Source: an uncultured Lachnospiraceae bacterium
GTDB taxonomy: Bacteria > Bacillota > Clostridia > Lachnospirales > Lachnospiraceae
Assembly (NCBI GenBank): GCA_910578645.1
Contig: CAJTQI010000005.1
Coordinates: 124,001 to 188,000, forward strand
Reading direction: 5' to 3'
Length of the DNA: 64,000 nucleotides
Shown: positions 54,496-63,965 of the stretch, piece by piece
Layout of the letters: every line of letters begins with the position of its first letter
Numbering within the stretch: the stretch's first letter is position 1
The notes under the pieces: generated by a model
Told to the model about the DNA's origin: nothing
Seen by the model: the letters and a program-made list of their open reading frames with translations, nothing else
The model's database searches: none
Position numbers and translations under genes: made by a program

Positions 54496-57400
54496 TGCGA
54501 AACGGAGAAGAAATTAATTAAAATTTCCTTGATATGGTTGTACCTTCTGGCATAGGAGTTCTCTACGCGGATTAACTGCAGGTCATGTTCCATGCAGATT
54601 TCATTTTTCTTTCTGTCCCGCTCCTTGACTATGTCGTCCTCGAAGTGCTCCTTACCATCCAACTCGATTGCCAGAACCGGCATAGCCTGCCTGCCCTGTT
54701 TCTCATACACCACGAAGTCAAAACGTCCGTTATAGAACAGGTCGTTATAACTTTCATTTCCCTGGAAAACATGGGAAATAGCCACCTCTTTCTGTATGGT
54801 ATAGCGGCTTTGGGTCAGCCATATATTTTCAAGCGCATGGTTTAAATTCTCCAGAAAAGCTTCCTCCGTCACACTGCTAAAAGGCTTCACGCCAAGGGCC
54901 CTGGAAACCGACTGCTTGGGTGTCACTGCCGTGGTCCCGTTGGACCATACATACTGTGCAAGCTCGTACAAATCGTCTTCCCCTTCTTTCTGGTGAAGCC
55001 TTTCCAGGTCCTTTCTGCTGGACAACACAATCAGTTTATCCTTCGCCCGGGAGGTGGCCACATTAATCAGTTCTTTGTTGTTCTTTAACCATTCATAAGT
55101 TCCCGCCTGTGTCTGTTCTGTGATAGCGGTGGAAAAAAGAATAACGTCCTTTTCATCCCCCTGGAACGCATGGACTGTGCCGCATGTTACATTGCTTACT
55201 TTCGCCCGCGCAAGTTCCTCCTCAATGAGCTTCTTCTGGTTTACAAAAGGCGTGATAACGCCAATATTCCTGTCCCTGTTCTGTGCTGCGTATTTCGCAA
55301 TCTCGTAAGCCTCCGCGGGAGCCGTATTTTTATAATCCGCAAAGGAATCTTTCATATCCATATACACAAGCGGCTCTTCCTCGCCGCTCTTTGACAGAAT
55401 ATTTAGTCGGGAATGATAATACTTCTGGTTGTTGAACCCGATAATGCTCTCATGGCAGCGGTAATGGTTATGGAGAAGCGTCTCGTCGCTGACCGCATCA
55501 CACGCCAGATAAGTTTTGTAGACAGAATTTTTCCGATAGTCATACTCATCCGATACCGTGTAACGTTTCTTAAGTTTCTCATTGGTAATCTCATCCAACA
55601 GAATAACCGGGTTAAGTTGCTGCGGGTCGCCCACCAACATCAGGCTTTCTCCCCGCACGATAGGCACCAGGGATACGGCGATGTTGCACTGGCTCGCCTC
55701 ATCCATAATGACCATATCAAACATAGGTTCCGGCTCTCCCAGACGATGGGCCGAAATACAGGTGGTGGCAATCACCGGAAATATTTTCTGCAGTTTCGCG
55801 ATATTTTCCTTCTGTCCCAGATATCTCGTGAAAGCTTCCACCTGCTTTCCTTCTTCTTCCATCTCCAATATCTCTTTCAAATCGGCATTCCTGGGCGCGT
55901 CGATTTTCTTGATATAGCCTGCGGAAAGATAATAGAGATAACTTTTCAGCTCCTCGGTCTTATCATCGAGAAGCAAAAGCGCCTCCTGTTCCGATACTTC
56001 CCCCGTGGATGCAATCTGCCTGTCAATCTGGTTCCTCTGTCTGTTTCCCAAATCCTGCTCAAAGGACATCCGCTGCAAAGAAGCGCCCTTTTCCTTCTCA
56101 TACTCAAGAAGCCTGTCGATGGTTTCTTTCCGCTCTCTTAAATCCAAAAGCTCCTCATAGCGCTTGAGCAAATCAGACAGCCGCCTTGCACGCCGCTTTC
56201 TGTCATCCTTGTTCCTGTCCAATGTCCCCTCAAATACTTTTACCCCCTGCACACTGGTATACAGACGCTTCATCGTTAAAAGCGCTTCTTTTACCTTCGC
56301 CTGGTTGCCCAGACGTAAAATCGGGAATGGAATCGTTTTGTCCTGAAACCGGATGGATGAAAGTTTCTCATAGACGCCGTTAATCGGGTGGTTATTGTAG
56401 GACGCAAATAAAACCGTGCGCTCATTAAAAAAAGCGGTCACGATTGTATTGATAATCGTATTCGTCTTGCCTGTCCCCGGCGGGCCCTGTATATAGGCCA
56501 CCGGATATTTCATGGCATTGTGGATTGCCAGAAGCTGGTCCATATTGATTCTTTTGTCAAGCAGTGCAATGGGATAAGCCGCCGTCTTTCTCGGACGCTC
56601 CAACAAATCCCCGAAAAAAGCTTTGATTGGCACAGGCGCCTTATTCTCCTGGTACTTCTTCATGAGCGCCTGGTACTCCTTATGCAAATCAAGCGCTATA
56701 TCCGACTCCAACCCAATCATATAAGGCATATCATCCACGTTGCTGCCGCCCCGGTGTAGCCGCCGCATGATACAGTCTTTGATTTTTTCCTGGTTCGCCT
56801 CGAAATCAGACAGTAGCTCATATTCATCCCCATCCAGGAAACGGCGGACACTCTGTTTCGTCCCGTCCACCGTAAACTCCGTGCAGACCGTAATCTCCTC
56901 GTCCGGTTTTAGGGCGCGCTGCTTCACATCCAGATTCAGTTTACGGTACGCCAAAACATACAGCCCCTTCGTCATATGGACACTCAGCACGTTCATGACA
57001 AGCTGCCGAATCTGCAGCCCGCCGTCTTTTCGTGCGTCCGTATCCGTATGGTATTGGAAATTCTTCACAATCTCCCGAAACTGTTCCGTGCTTAGCTGGT
57101 ACAATTCTCCCCTGATATTGTCATGGTCCAGATAGCGAACCAGATTAAAATCCGACAGATACGGAACCGAATCAAGCCGGTTGCACATTTCCAGGTAATT
57201 CAATATTTTCAGGTTTGCCACATTATCAAAAAGTGTCCGGTACTTGTGGGGATTTAGATAGATATCCCTGACCAGTTTTTCATTGACAGGTTGGTAAGAG
57301 CCTTCAATAATATGGGAAGACTGAATGGAATCAATTTTGATTCTGTCATAGGACTCCACCGTATACTGTCCAAGATGCAGACCGTCCACCGCAAGTGTGC

Positions 57401-57530
57401 GGCTGCGCATGTCTAAGTCACGGATACCAATCCAGTATTTCGTGTCGCGCTCTTCCCTGTTATGATATTCAATACTCAGCCATTTTCCTTCGTGGATGGC
57501 GCGGAATATATCCCGCAAAACCGTATTCAT
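54492..57530 (-). CDS. Superfamily 1 (Dna2/Upf1-type) helicase with N-terminal WYL-like and C-terminal nuclease-like domains
   Basis: The 1012-residue protein opens with a WYL-like segment (~1-78: LRDIFRAIHEGKWLSIEYHN). The helicase core has GPPGTGKT near 349, VIMDEASQCN, GDPQQLNPV, HNHYRCHESIIGF, GTVHAFQGDEKDVILFSTA and INVATSRAKDKL. The last ~110 residues (FDFVVYEKQGR, VLAIELDGKEHFED, KNEICMEHDLQLIRVENSYA) look like the DUF2726/Vsr-like PD-(D/E)xK fold. Its ATGA start overlaps the stop of the DNA glycosylase gene, so the two are coupled. Either a repair enzyme or a defence nuclease. Confidence 0.85.
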   Translation of the reverse strand: MNTVLRDIFRAIHEGKWLSIEYHNREERDTKYWIGIRDLDMRSRTLAVDGLHLGQYTVESYDRIKIDSIQSSHIIEGSYQPVNEKLVRDIYLNPHKYRTLFDNVANLKILNYLEMCNRLDSVPYLSDFNLVRYLDHDNIRGELYQLSTEQFREIVKNFQYHTDTDARKDGGLQIRQLVMNVLSVHMTKGLYVLAYRKLNLDVKQRALKPDEEITVCTEFTVDGTKQSVRRFLDGDEYELLSDFEANQEKIKDCIMRRLHRGGSNVDDMPYMIGLESDIALDLHKEYQALMKKYQENKAPVPIKAFFGDLLERPRKTAAYPIALLDKRINMDQLLAIHNAMKYPVAYIQGPPGTGKTNTIINTIVTAFFNERTVLFASYNNHPINGVYEKLSSIRFQDKTIPFPILRLGNQAKVKEALLTMKRLYTSVQGVKVFEGTLDRNKDDRKRRARRLSDLLKRYEELLDLRERKETIDRLLEYEKEKGASLQRMSFEQDLGNRQRNQIDRQIASTGEVSEQEALLLLDDKTEELKSYLYYLSAGYIKKIDAPRNADLKEILEMEEEGKQVEAFTRYLGQKENIAKLQKIFPVIATTCISAHRLGEPEPMFDMVIMDEASQCNIAVSLVPIVRGESLMLVGDPQQLNPVILLDEITNEKLKKRYTVSDEYDYRKNSVYKTYLACDAVSDETLLHNHYRCHESIIGFNNQKYYHSRLNILSKSGEEEPLVYMDMKDSFADYKNTAPAEAYEIAKYAAQNRDRNIGVITPFVNQKKLIEEELARAKVSNVTCGTVHAFQGDEKDVILFSTAITEQTQAGTYEWLKNNKELINVATSRAKDKLIVLSSRKDLERLHQKEGEDDLYELAQYVWSNGTTAVTPKQSVSRALGVKPFSSVTEEAFLENLNHALENIWLTQSRYTIQKEVAISHVFQGNESYNDLFYNGRFDFVVYEKQGRQAMPVLAIELDGKEHFEDDIVKERDRKKNEICMEHDLQLIRVENSYARRYNHIKEILINFFSVSH

Positions 57531-58009
57531 AACCATTTCCCTATGACCTGCCACGCCTCTGTCAGTTTCTCCAGAGAATACCCTGCATTGGCCGGACTTG
57601 TGGAAGGCAGGGGATAAGCCTCCCGGCCATTCACCGGCAAAATATATTTCTTATATAACTGATTCGACTTGGAGCCATTCGTATAAATAGCCCGGATATC
57701 CGCCTGTGACAGAATCTTTGACAAATCATTGGGTACGACGTCACGGATACTGGCATCGGAGGAGCCTGTAATCTCACAACTTGCAATCACATCCCACAAG
57801 GCAATATGATGGGTAAGCAGCATGTTACGCTTCTGCGCGATATCCTCCGGCACCGCACAGTTTAGCACCTGCGCCATCACACGCCAGAAACGGTTCTGTT
57901 TATGCCCATAGAAAAATTGTTGTTCCCGCGACTTGACAGAAGGAAAGCTTCCCAGTATCAAAACTCTGGATTTACTGTCATAAACGGGTGGAATCGTATG
58001 GTTTAGCAT
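57527..58009 (-). CDS. DNA-deoxyinosine/hypoxanthine glycosylase (HDG, UDG family 6)
   Basis: The 160-residue protein has the UDG-fold signatures LILGSFPSVKSREQQFFYGH (motif 1, GSFPS) and LPSTSPANA (motif 2), with KQNRFWRVMA between, as in the hypoxanthine-DNA glycosylase family. It removes deaminated adenine from DNA. It is translationally coupled (ATGA overlap) to the large helicase-nuclease that follows. Upstream, 58010-58249 shows only a possible 40-codon open frame (58084-58206) that I cannot name. Confidence 0.88.
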   Translation of the reverse strand: MLNHTIPPVYDSKSRVLILGSFPSVKSREQQFFYGHKQNRFWRVMAQVLNCAVPEDIAQKRNMLLTHHIALWDVIASCEITGSSDASIRDVVPNDLSKILSQADIRAIYTNGSKSNQLYKKYILPVNGREAYPLPSTSPANAGYSLEKLTEAWQVIGKWL

Positions 58010-58249
58010 GGTATATTCTTCTTTCTTTATCCTTTTTTATCTATCATAAAAGGTTTACCTGCCACAGGCAAGAAAAATCCAATGTCCTGCCTGACAAAAA
58101 AATTTACCGAGCTTATCCCAAAACAATACGGCAAGAATGGCCGATTCTATACGGACATATTTCCCACAGCTTATATGCCTGATGCCATTACACTTTTTAT
58201 ATGATTAAGAGGGCAGGAACTGGCAGCAGGAAAAGAATCTGATTACGAA

Positions 58250-59305
58250 CTATATGAAGAAGCCAGGGCTGCTTTTCATCTTCTCCCACCTGCCATCTCC
58301 TTCCAGAAATCCATAAGTCTCTTCATCCCGGAAAGCGTTCAGCATGTCTTCTTCAAGCTGTACCCTAAATTCCTCCCGCATTTCCCTAAAATCCATATGC
58401 TCGTAGAGCGGTGCTTTCGTATAAGAATCAATTTCATGAAATGCTGCAATCATCTTCTGCATCGTGGAAATTGTTGCCTCTACGTCTTTCCTGGCCACTG
58501 CCAGCTCATGCTTGGCTAAAACTTCATAATACTTCCCCATCTCAAATATTTGTGCAAGTTTACTCTGCTTCTCTACAAGCGTCCCCGCCTTATCCATATC
58601 CCCGTCCTGCATTGCCATCCTGCAAATGCTGCCGAACAATAAATTTGCCATCTGAAACGTGGAAAACAATAGTTCTTCGTAGATTTTATAAGCTTCCTCC
58701 CGCCTGCCCATCCTGCAACACAAAATAGCTTGTTTTCTCTTCTTCTCCGGGCTTTGTTCGGAAAAAAATACCAGACACTCTTGGGCTTTGTCATACTGCC
58801 TCTTATCTAAATAAGAATAAAACATGCAATCTGCCGCTATGGTACGAATCTGCTCATCGCCACTTTGCAGTGTCTTGGCAAACCATTGGTGAATCAAATC
58901 ATCGTACTTTACGTCTTCTAAACCAAGTTTCACCCGTTCTGCATGAAGTATCATAGCCACTTCCAGAATCAAAAACTCACAGTTAGGATATTTCTCTATT
59001 TTCTCTTTTGCCCACATAAAAGCTTCCTCAAAAGGCTTTTCACGCAGCAATACATTCACCTGATACACAATGTCCTGTATTTCCTCATGTGTCAATTCTT
59101 CGCTAAACGACAAAAGCGTATCAAGGGAAACGCCCAACAACCTGGAAATGGGTGCAAGAAGCGTAATATCAGGAAAAGAATTGCCATTCTCCCACTTATT
59201 GACCGCAGGGGCCGTCACCCCAAGCCAACGGGCCATCTCCTCCTGGGTTAAATTTTTTATTTTGCGGTATTTCCTGATTACCTGTCCGATTTTTATGGTT
59301 TTCAA
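58250..59305 (-). CDS. XRE-family regulator with TPR-like C-terminal domain
   Basis: The 351-residue protein has a helix-turn-helix at ~5-60 (RKYRKIKNLTQEEMARWLGV, APAVNKWENG) and a helical, TPR-like region over ~75-330, the architecture of quorum or metabolic sensor regulators in Firmicutes. I place the start at TTG 59305, since AAGGAGG lies 10 bases upstream; the ATG at 59326 precedes that site. It stands alone on the minus strand, divergent from the GNAT gene. Confidence 0.85.
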   Translation of the reverse strand: MKTIKIGQVIRKYRKIKNLTQEEMARWLGVTAPAVNKWENGNSFPDITLLAPISRLLGVSLDTLLSFSEELTHEEIQDIVYQVNVLLREKPFEEAFMWAKEKIEKYPNCEFLILEVAMILHAERVKLGLEDVKYDDLIHQWFAKTLQSGDEQIRTIAADCMFYSYLDKRQYDKAQECLVFFSEQSPEKKRKQAILCCRMGRREEAYKIYEELLFSTFQMANLLFGSICRMAMQDGDMDKAGTLVEKQSKLAQIFEMGKYYEVLAKHELAVARKDVEATISTMQKMIAAFHEIDSYTKAPLYEHMDFREMREEFRVQLEEDMLNAFRDEETYGFLEGDGRWEKMKSSPGFFI

Positions 59306-59486
59306 TTTATCTTCCCCTCCTTGCATCTTTTATCTTAGCATAGCAGGCAAAGGGGCAATCTACAACTGAGCAAAAGTTAATCAATCGGGATTTTTATTAA
59401 CCGGTACTCATGCCGACATCACATGCTCCGTCCCTCATCTCCTTGCAAAAACCATCTTTAAACTACTGGCTTATAATAAAATAGAC

Positions 59487-59516
59487 TTTACATGCCAGCC
59501 GTATTATACTTATACT
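59487..59516 (+). promoter_or_regulatory. Promoter of the GNAT acetyltransferase gene
   Basis: TTTACA at 59487-59492 and TATACT at 59511-59516 are 18 bp apart. The transcript would carry the hairpin element at 59546-59602 in its leader. Bases 59306-59486 contain no gene. Confidence 0.5.
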
Positions 59517-59545
59517 ATCTATTTATAGCTAATAGCTTTTGATAT

Positions 59546-59602
59546 CCTCAGTGGACAAAGAAATATATGCCCTGCGCCATGTGTTTCTTTGTTCACTGAA
59601 GG
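59546..59602. repeat. 57-bp hairpin copy of the CCTCAGTGAACAAAGG element
   Basis: CCTCAGTGGACAAAGAAA pairs with TTTCTTTGTTCACTGAAGG. The loop TATATGCCCTGCGCCATGTG matches, in inverted form, the CATGGCGCAGGGCACGTG stretch near the right end of the element at 18057-18335. It is thus the outer ends of that element with the interior removed. It forms a hairpin in the leader of the GNAT gene. Confidence 0.7.
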
Positions 59603-59661
59603 CAGCATAGATAATTAAGGATTTACGCTTTGGGATAAAGCGTCTGGGAACGGAGGAAAAT

Positions 59662-60429
59662 ATGGTCTATGAAATGGCAAATCCGTCTGTAGCTTCGGCA
59701 CTCTTTGACGGATGGGAAGAAACGCTTATCTGGTCCTGCCTGCAAGGCGTGATGGGCAAAATATATGTGACAGACATGCAACATCCTGTATCCGCCATGG
59801 CTGTCCTGGGGGATTTTACTTTCTTTGCCGGCGACGCAAACGTAGAATTAGCCGCCTACAAGCCCCACATGTGTACACAGGATTTTATGATTATGATACC
59901 CCAAAATAAAGAGTGGGAACATACAATCATGAACTATTATGGCACAAAAGCCCACCCTGTCCAACGTTACGCCATCAAGAAAGAGCTCCATATTTTTCAC
60001 CCGGAGAAGCTCTCCGGCATCGTGGCTTCCCTGCCGGACGGTTATCAACTCTGCCCTATCGATGAGCCTCTATACCGTCTGTGCAAGGCACATCCATGGA
60101 GCCTCGACCTTGTATCCCAATATAAGGATTACGCGCAGTATAGCAGACTCGGTCTTGGCATTGCCGTGTGCAGAGACGGTATACCCGTCTCCGGCGCATC
60201 TTCCTACGCAAGTTACCGGGGCGGAATCGAAATCGAGATTGATACGAGAAAAGATTACAGACGGCAGGGATTGGCCAGTGTATGCGGCGCGAAACTGATT
60301 CTGGAATGCCTGAAAAGAAACTTATACCCCAGTTGGGATGCACAGAACCGATGGTCCGTGGCATTAGCCGAAAAACTGGGGTATCATTACAGCCATACGT
60401 ATACGGCCATTGAAATTATAGGATACTGA
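59662..60429 (+). CDS. GNAT family acetyltransferase
   Basis: The 255-residue protein has an N-terminal part of unknown fold and a C-terminal GNAT domain with the acetyl-CoA loop DYRRQGLASVCGAKLI near residue 195 and WDAQNRWSVALAEKLGYHY (the conserved Asn/Tyr region). It resembles the larger GNAT_acetyltran (PF12746-like) proteins. GGAGG precedes the ATG. Its end faces the CotH gene 35 bp away. The acceptor is unknown. Confidence 0.85.
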   Translation: MVYEMANPSVASALFDGWEETLIWSCLQGVMGKIYVTDMQHPVSAMAVLGDFTFFAGDANVELAAYKPHMCTQDFMIMIPQNKEWEHTIMNYYGTKAHPVQRYAIKKELHIFHPEKLSGIVASLPDGYQLCPIDEPLYRLCKAHPWSLDLVSQYKDYAQYSRLGLGIAVCRDGIPVSGASSYASYRGGIEIEIDTRKDYRRQGLASVCGAKLILECLKRNLYPSWDAQNRWSVALAEKLGYHYSHTYTAIEIIGY

Positions 60430-60464
60430 TTGTTAAAATATTACTCTATGATATGCAAATATGC

Positions 60465-62411
60465 CTATTCTCCTGTCTTCTCAAAAATTGCCTTTACACC
60501 CACGCCGCTTCCCTTGACAGGCACTGCCACCGTCTCTCCATCCACCGTCCATTCGTCCGGTGAAACGGTACTTTCCCATCCGACGAAACGGTATCCTTCG
60601 TTGGCAGACGCCGTCAGGACCACCGGATAATCGGTAAAATATTCTCCTCTCCATCTGCCGTTTTCATCAAAAACAGGCTCGATTGTGTTGAGCACAACAC
60701 TGCCCGCCGCCGTGTCACTGATTTCCACCGTCACAGGCGCCAACGTACCTGTCAACCCAAGGCCATTTTTCATATACTCTACAATATAGGAACTACGCCC
60801 GTCTAAAAAGCTTTGGATATCCGCCATGGCATCCAGAAACAAGTCAATATTCTCCACGCCAAAAAACCGTTTCAAGTGTACGCCCATGGGCTCCGACATG
60901 GAGGCAATATATTCCGAAACCACACTGTTTACATGTTCCTTCTCGAAAGCCGTATTGGCCAAATCCATAAATGTAGTGGCAAACTGCCTCTTAAACGCCT
61001 CATTCTGGCACAGATTACGGAACATGGCGCTTTGTTCCATGGTGTTTGCCATGGTATCCATCTCTGTAATGTCCGCTGAAAGCGCCAGGCCATCCACATC
61101 AAAAAGAAGCCATCTCCACCTGCCGTCCTCATATTCTCCGTCGTTTATTTCTCTGGTTCTCCACAACGCTTCGTTGTTTACAGGCCAGTCGCTGTAACGG
61201 CCAATATAGATTTCGGCGGCATAATAGTCAATATAACTTTGTATATCAATCAATTCACAGACATAAGCATAGTTCTCAGGAAGGGATAAATCCGTGTTTT
61301 CCATATATGTCCTCATATCTGTATACAGCGTAATGTCTTCTTCCAATCCTTCCGCAATCGCACCATGCTTGATAATCACAGCGTCATTCTTATCCACGCC
61401 GTAGCGCTCTTTCAGATACACATCATTATATTTCTCCGTAAGCCAGTATACGCCCCAGTACTCCCCATCCAAAAACATGGCATAAGGCTCATAGTGCATC
61501 GTCGCAAAACTCCTGTCCGACACAAGCTTTGACACAATCATGTCCTGGGATTTTGTCAGTGTATCGTCACCACCTGCAAACAATGTGAGCGTGTCCGCCA
61601 TATATCCGGTACCGAATAAATCCACATAAAACCTGCCCATGTTGTCGTATTCATCTCTCGAATACAGATTCATACTTTTCGGCGTCTTCAAACGGTTCAT
61701 CCCGCCTTGAATGCGGATACCACAGTTTTGGTTTAGCAGCACATTCCTGTCTTGGTCAAATATCTGTATCGTGGCAGGCCGTTCCCAGTCAATCCCACTC
61801 TGGGCATAATTTGTATTCCACAAATGCCCTATGGCATACTTGGCGCCCTCGTATTCATCAAAAATGCGCCCGAGGACGTATATTCCCCTGTCATAGTCAA
61901 ACAGATTATCGGGCTCCGTCACGATGGACATGACATTCATGCCGTCATAACCTGCCCTGTCGGCATAGCCCACAAAATAGCTTTCCGTACTGACATCACT
62001 GAAATTCCCATCCACATCACAGTAGGCCGCCCTGACCACCGTACATTTGTCAATGGGATAATCAGGAAGCACGTATTCCGGCTCATAATTGTAAGTCTCA
62101 ATGTTTTCCGACACAAATTCCACAGAAACATCTGTGCGCATAGCATGTATATTTTCATGCTGCGTCGCATCGTCAATCAGGATTGGAGCCGTATAAACGC
62201 TCCCGTTTTCCGCAGGCTCAGTGCCGTCTAGCGTATAGTAAATTTTCGTCCCTGCCGGCGCGGACAACTTAAGTTCAAAGGGTTCCTCATAGAAACCGGA
62301 TTTTACGGAAAATACAAGCCCTCTCTCTTCCTCGTCCTTCCAGAAAAAAAGCAGACACAGACACCCGCATATTGCCGCCAGACATGCTAAAACACTTCTT
62401 CTACTCATCAT
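60465..62411 (-). CDS. CotH kinase family surface protein
   Basis: The 648-residue protein has an N-terminal membrane anchor (~5-25). A chitobiase C-terminal-like repeat follows at ~35-140 (KIYYTLDGTEP), then a CotH kinase domain at ~150-500 (IRIQGGMNRLKTPKS, FLDGEYWGVYWLTEKY, WRWLLFDVDG with the metal-binding DxD), and a C-terminal GYRFVGWES repeat of the bacterial surface type. CotH proteins phosphorylate protein or act in spore coat and cellulosome-like surfaces. Its ATGA start overlaps the DUF4956 stop, so they are coupled. Confidence 0.9.
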   Translation of the reverse strand: MMSRRSVLACLAAICGCLCLLFFWKDEEERGLVFSVKSGFYEEPFELKLSAPAGTKIYYTLDGTEPAENGSVYTAPILIDDATQHENIHAMRTDVSVEFVSENIETYNYEPEYVLPDYPIDKCTVVRAAYCDVDGNFSDVSTESYFVGYADRAGYDGMNVMSIVTEPDNLFDYDRGIYVLGRIFDEYEGAKYAIGHLWNTNYAQSGIDWERPATIQIFDQDRNVLLNQNCGIRIQGGMNRLKTPKSMNLYSRDEYDNMGRFYVDLFGTGYMADTLTLFAGGDDTLTKSQDMIVSKLVSDRSFATMHYEPYAMFLDGEYWGVYWLTEKYNDVYLKERYGVDKNDAVIIKHGAIAEGLEEDITLYTDMRTYMENTDLSLPENYAYVCELIDIQSYIDYYAAEIYIGRYSDWPVNNEALWRTREINDGEYEDGRWRWLLFDVDGLALSADITEMDTMANTMEQSAMFRNLCQNEAFKRQFATTFMDLANTAFEKEHVNSVVSEYIASMSEPMGVHLKRFFGVENIDLFLDAMADIQSFLDGRSSYIVEYMKNGLGLTGTLAPVTVEISDTAAGSVVLNTIEPVFDENGRWRGEYFTDYPVVLTASANEGYRFVGWESTVSPDEWTVDGETVAVPVKGSGVGVKAIFEKTGE

Positions 62412-63082
62412 CCTACCGTTTCTCCGGACTCTGCTACCCAATTAACCGACTGTATCCCCGGTACTTTAACAAGTTCATCAAGCACGGCAAGGTCTAATTC
62501 TCCTCTTGTCTTAATCTCCAGAATCATTTCTTCGTGCACCGCATCCTTATTGACCGTGCGAAGCCGCTGGCTTACTACATAGGGTTTCAGTTTCTCCTGG
62601 AACTGTGTCCTGTCGATAGGCTGTTCACCACCTATCACCACCAACAGATAGCGGTTCCAAATGCCGGGTATCTTACTGGAAATGATAAGTACCATCGCAA
62701 TAAAAAGTACGGATGTGAGCGTTAGCCGGTAATTCTGCGAACTCACGCACAGCCCTTCCGCCATCGCCCAGAAAATAAACATCGTATCCCTGCTGTCCTT
62801 CACCGCCGTCCTGAAACGTACAATCGACAAGGCACCCACCATACCGAGGGAAACAGCAATATTACTGCTAATCATCATCATAACAATCACGGTGATTAAC
62901 AACATCGTCACCAAAGACCAGTTGAATTTGCGGCTATATACGGCTTTCTCCGAGGTAATGTAGTAGGTAAGATAAATCACCATCCCCGTAATCAAGCCGC
63001 ACAACAGAATCACAAATGTTCTTTTCACCCCATAATTTGTACTGTTTGTATAAAAGTAACTGAGCACTTCTTCTTTTGACAT
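62408..63082 (-). CDS. DUF4956 family membrane protein
   Basis: The 224-residue protein has about four helices in the N-terminal ~150 residues, including SLGMVGALSIVRFRTAVKDS, the DUF4956 hallmark (GALSIVRFRT), and a soluble C-terminal part. The ATG at 63082 follows GGAGG. It occurs in conserved sets with CotH and VTC genes, as here, suggesting a joint surface or polyphosphate-linked process; the molecular role is unknown. Confidence 0.9.
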   Translation of the reverse strand: MSKEEVLSYFYTNSTNYGVKRTFVILLCGLITGMVIYLTYYITSEKAVYSRKFNWSLVTMLLITVIVMMMISSNIAVSLGMVGALSIVRFRTAVKDSRDTMFIFWAMAEGLCVSSQNYRLTLTSVLFIAMVLIISSKIPGIWNRYLLVVIGGEQPIDRTQFQEKLKPYVVSQRLRTVNKDAVHEEMILEIKTRGELDLAVLDELVKVPGIQSVNWVAESGETVG

Positions 63083-63096
63083 TTTTTCCTCCATAC

Positions 63097-63261
63097 CTAG
63101 TACAACGAATAATTAATTCCTGATACATTGGCGCAGAATGATTATTTCATGTGCAAGGCGGAGGAATGAGGCGTAGCGGTGGCTACGTCGATTGACGACA
63201 ACGAAGCAAATGAAAAATCAGACAAGCCAATGTGTCAGTTAATTAATATTCTTTGTACTAG
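63097..63261. mobile_element. 165-bp MITE-like element between the VTC and DUF4956 genes
   Basis: The ends are ~36-bp imperfect inverted repeats starting CTAGTACAA and including TAATTAA and ACATTGGC. Inside is one hairpin core, GAGGCGTAGCGG / GCTACGTCGATTGACGACAACG, similar to the cores of the element at 18057. It fills the whole gap: its right end supplies the TAG stop of the VTC gene and its left end abuts the GGAGG of the DUF4956 gene. Confidence 0.7.
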
Positions 63262-63965
63262 TAATTAAAATCATAATGAACTTTACGCCCCGAGCAGTAC
63301 TTACTGTAAGCCCCCTGTGTCAAATCAAACTGCGCCAACGTATCCGATATGAATCCCATCAGTTTACCGCTGTATTTAATTTCCAGGACTACATTCTCAC
63401 ACTGGATAGGCGTATAATTCACCTCCCGCGAAAAAATATCCAGGTTCGATTCGCTTGCTCTGATATTCATATCAAGTGTGACACGTGTGTCATACATGGG
63501 ATACCTATAGGCAATTCTGTCATATGCAATCTGCACTACCGGTCTGTAACACCCCTGTACCATGATGCTATATGCCTCTATCCCCGTCTTAGTGCTGTCA
63601 AAATAGTGTTGCAACACGCCATAATTTCCCCGCGAGAGCGCCTCGGCGTCGGCCCTTTCGATAATAAAACTGTGTTTCTGCTGCCAGTCGCCGTTTTTTT
63701 GTTTGATTTCCAACTTACACAAAGACGCGTCATCGTCATAAATCCTCAGACGCACCTTCTTTCTGACACTGACCCCGGAAAGCTTCTGTGCAAAATCCGT
63801 GTCATGAACCGACTCGAAGTAGACGCTGCGCACCATATAAAAACCGTCGGCGCAATGGCTGTCCCTCGCCATAAGCCCATCGAGCCTTTGCTTCACCATA
63901 AGCGCCTTTTCCAAAGGAATTGTATATTTGATTTCTTTTCTTAATGAAACAATCTCTTTATTCAT
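63258..63965 (-). CDS. Polyphosphate polymerase (VTC) domain protein
   Basis: The 235-residue protein is a VTC/CYTH-like tunnel fold: RKEIKYTIPLEKA at the start, VRSVYFES, KVRLRIYD, CKLEIKQKNGDW, VQIAYDRIAYRYP and VLEIKYSG supply the alternating Lys/Arg/Glu residues of the tunnel. Relatives polymerise or bind polyphosphate. It heads the VTC - DUF4956 - CotH set. AGGAGG lies 15 bases before the ATG at 63965, a long spacing. Upstream of it only 35 bases remain, and they include the end of whatever precedes it. Confidence 0.9.
   Translation of the reverse strand: MNKEIVSLRKEIKYTIPLEKALMVKQRLDGLMARDSHCADGFYMVRSVYFESVHDTDFAQKLSGVSVRKKVRLRIYDDDASLCKLEIKQKNGDWQQKHSFIIERADAEALSRGNYGVLQHYFDSTKTGIEAYSIMVQGCYRPVVQIAYDRIAYRYPMYDTRVTLDMNIRASESNLDIFSREVNYTPIQCENVVLEIKYSGKLMGFISDTLAQFDLTQGAYSKYCSGRKVHYDFNY

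Noticed and set aside
55413..56141. 242-codon open frame on the plus strand opposite the helicase gene
   Set aside because: It is the antisense of well-supported helicase motifs and has no ribosome site.
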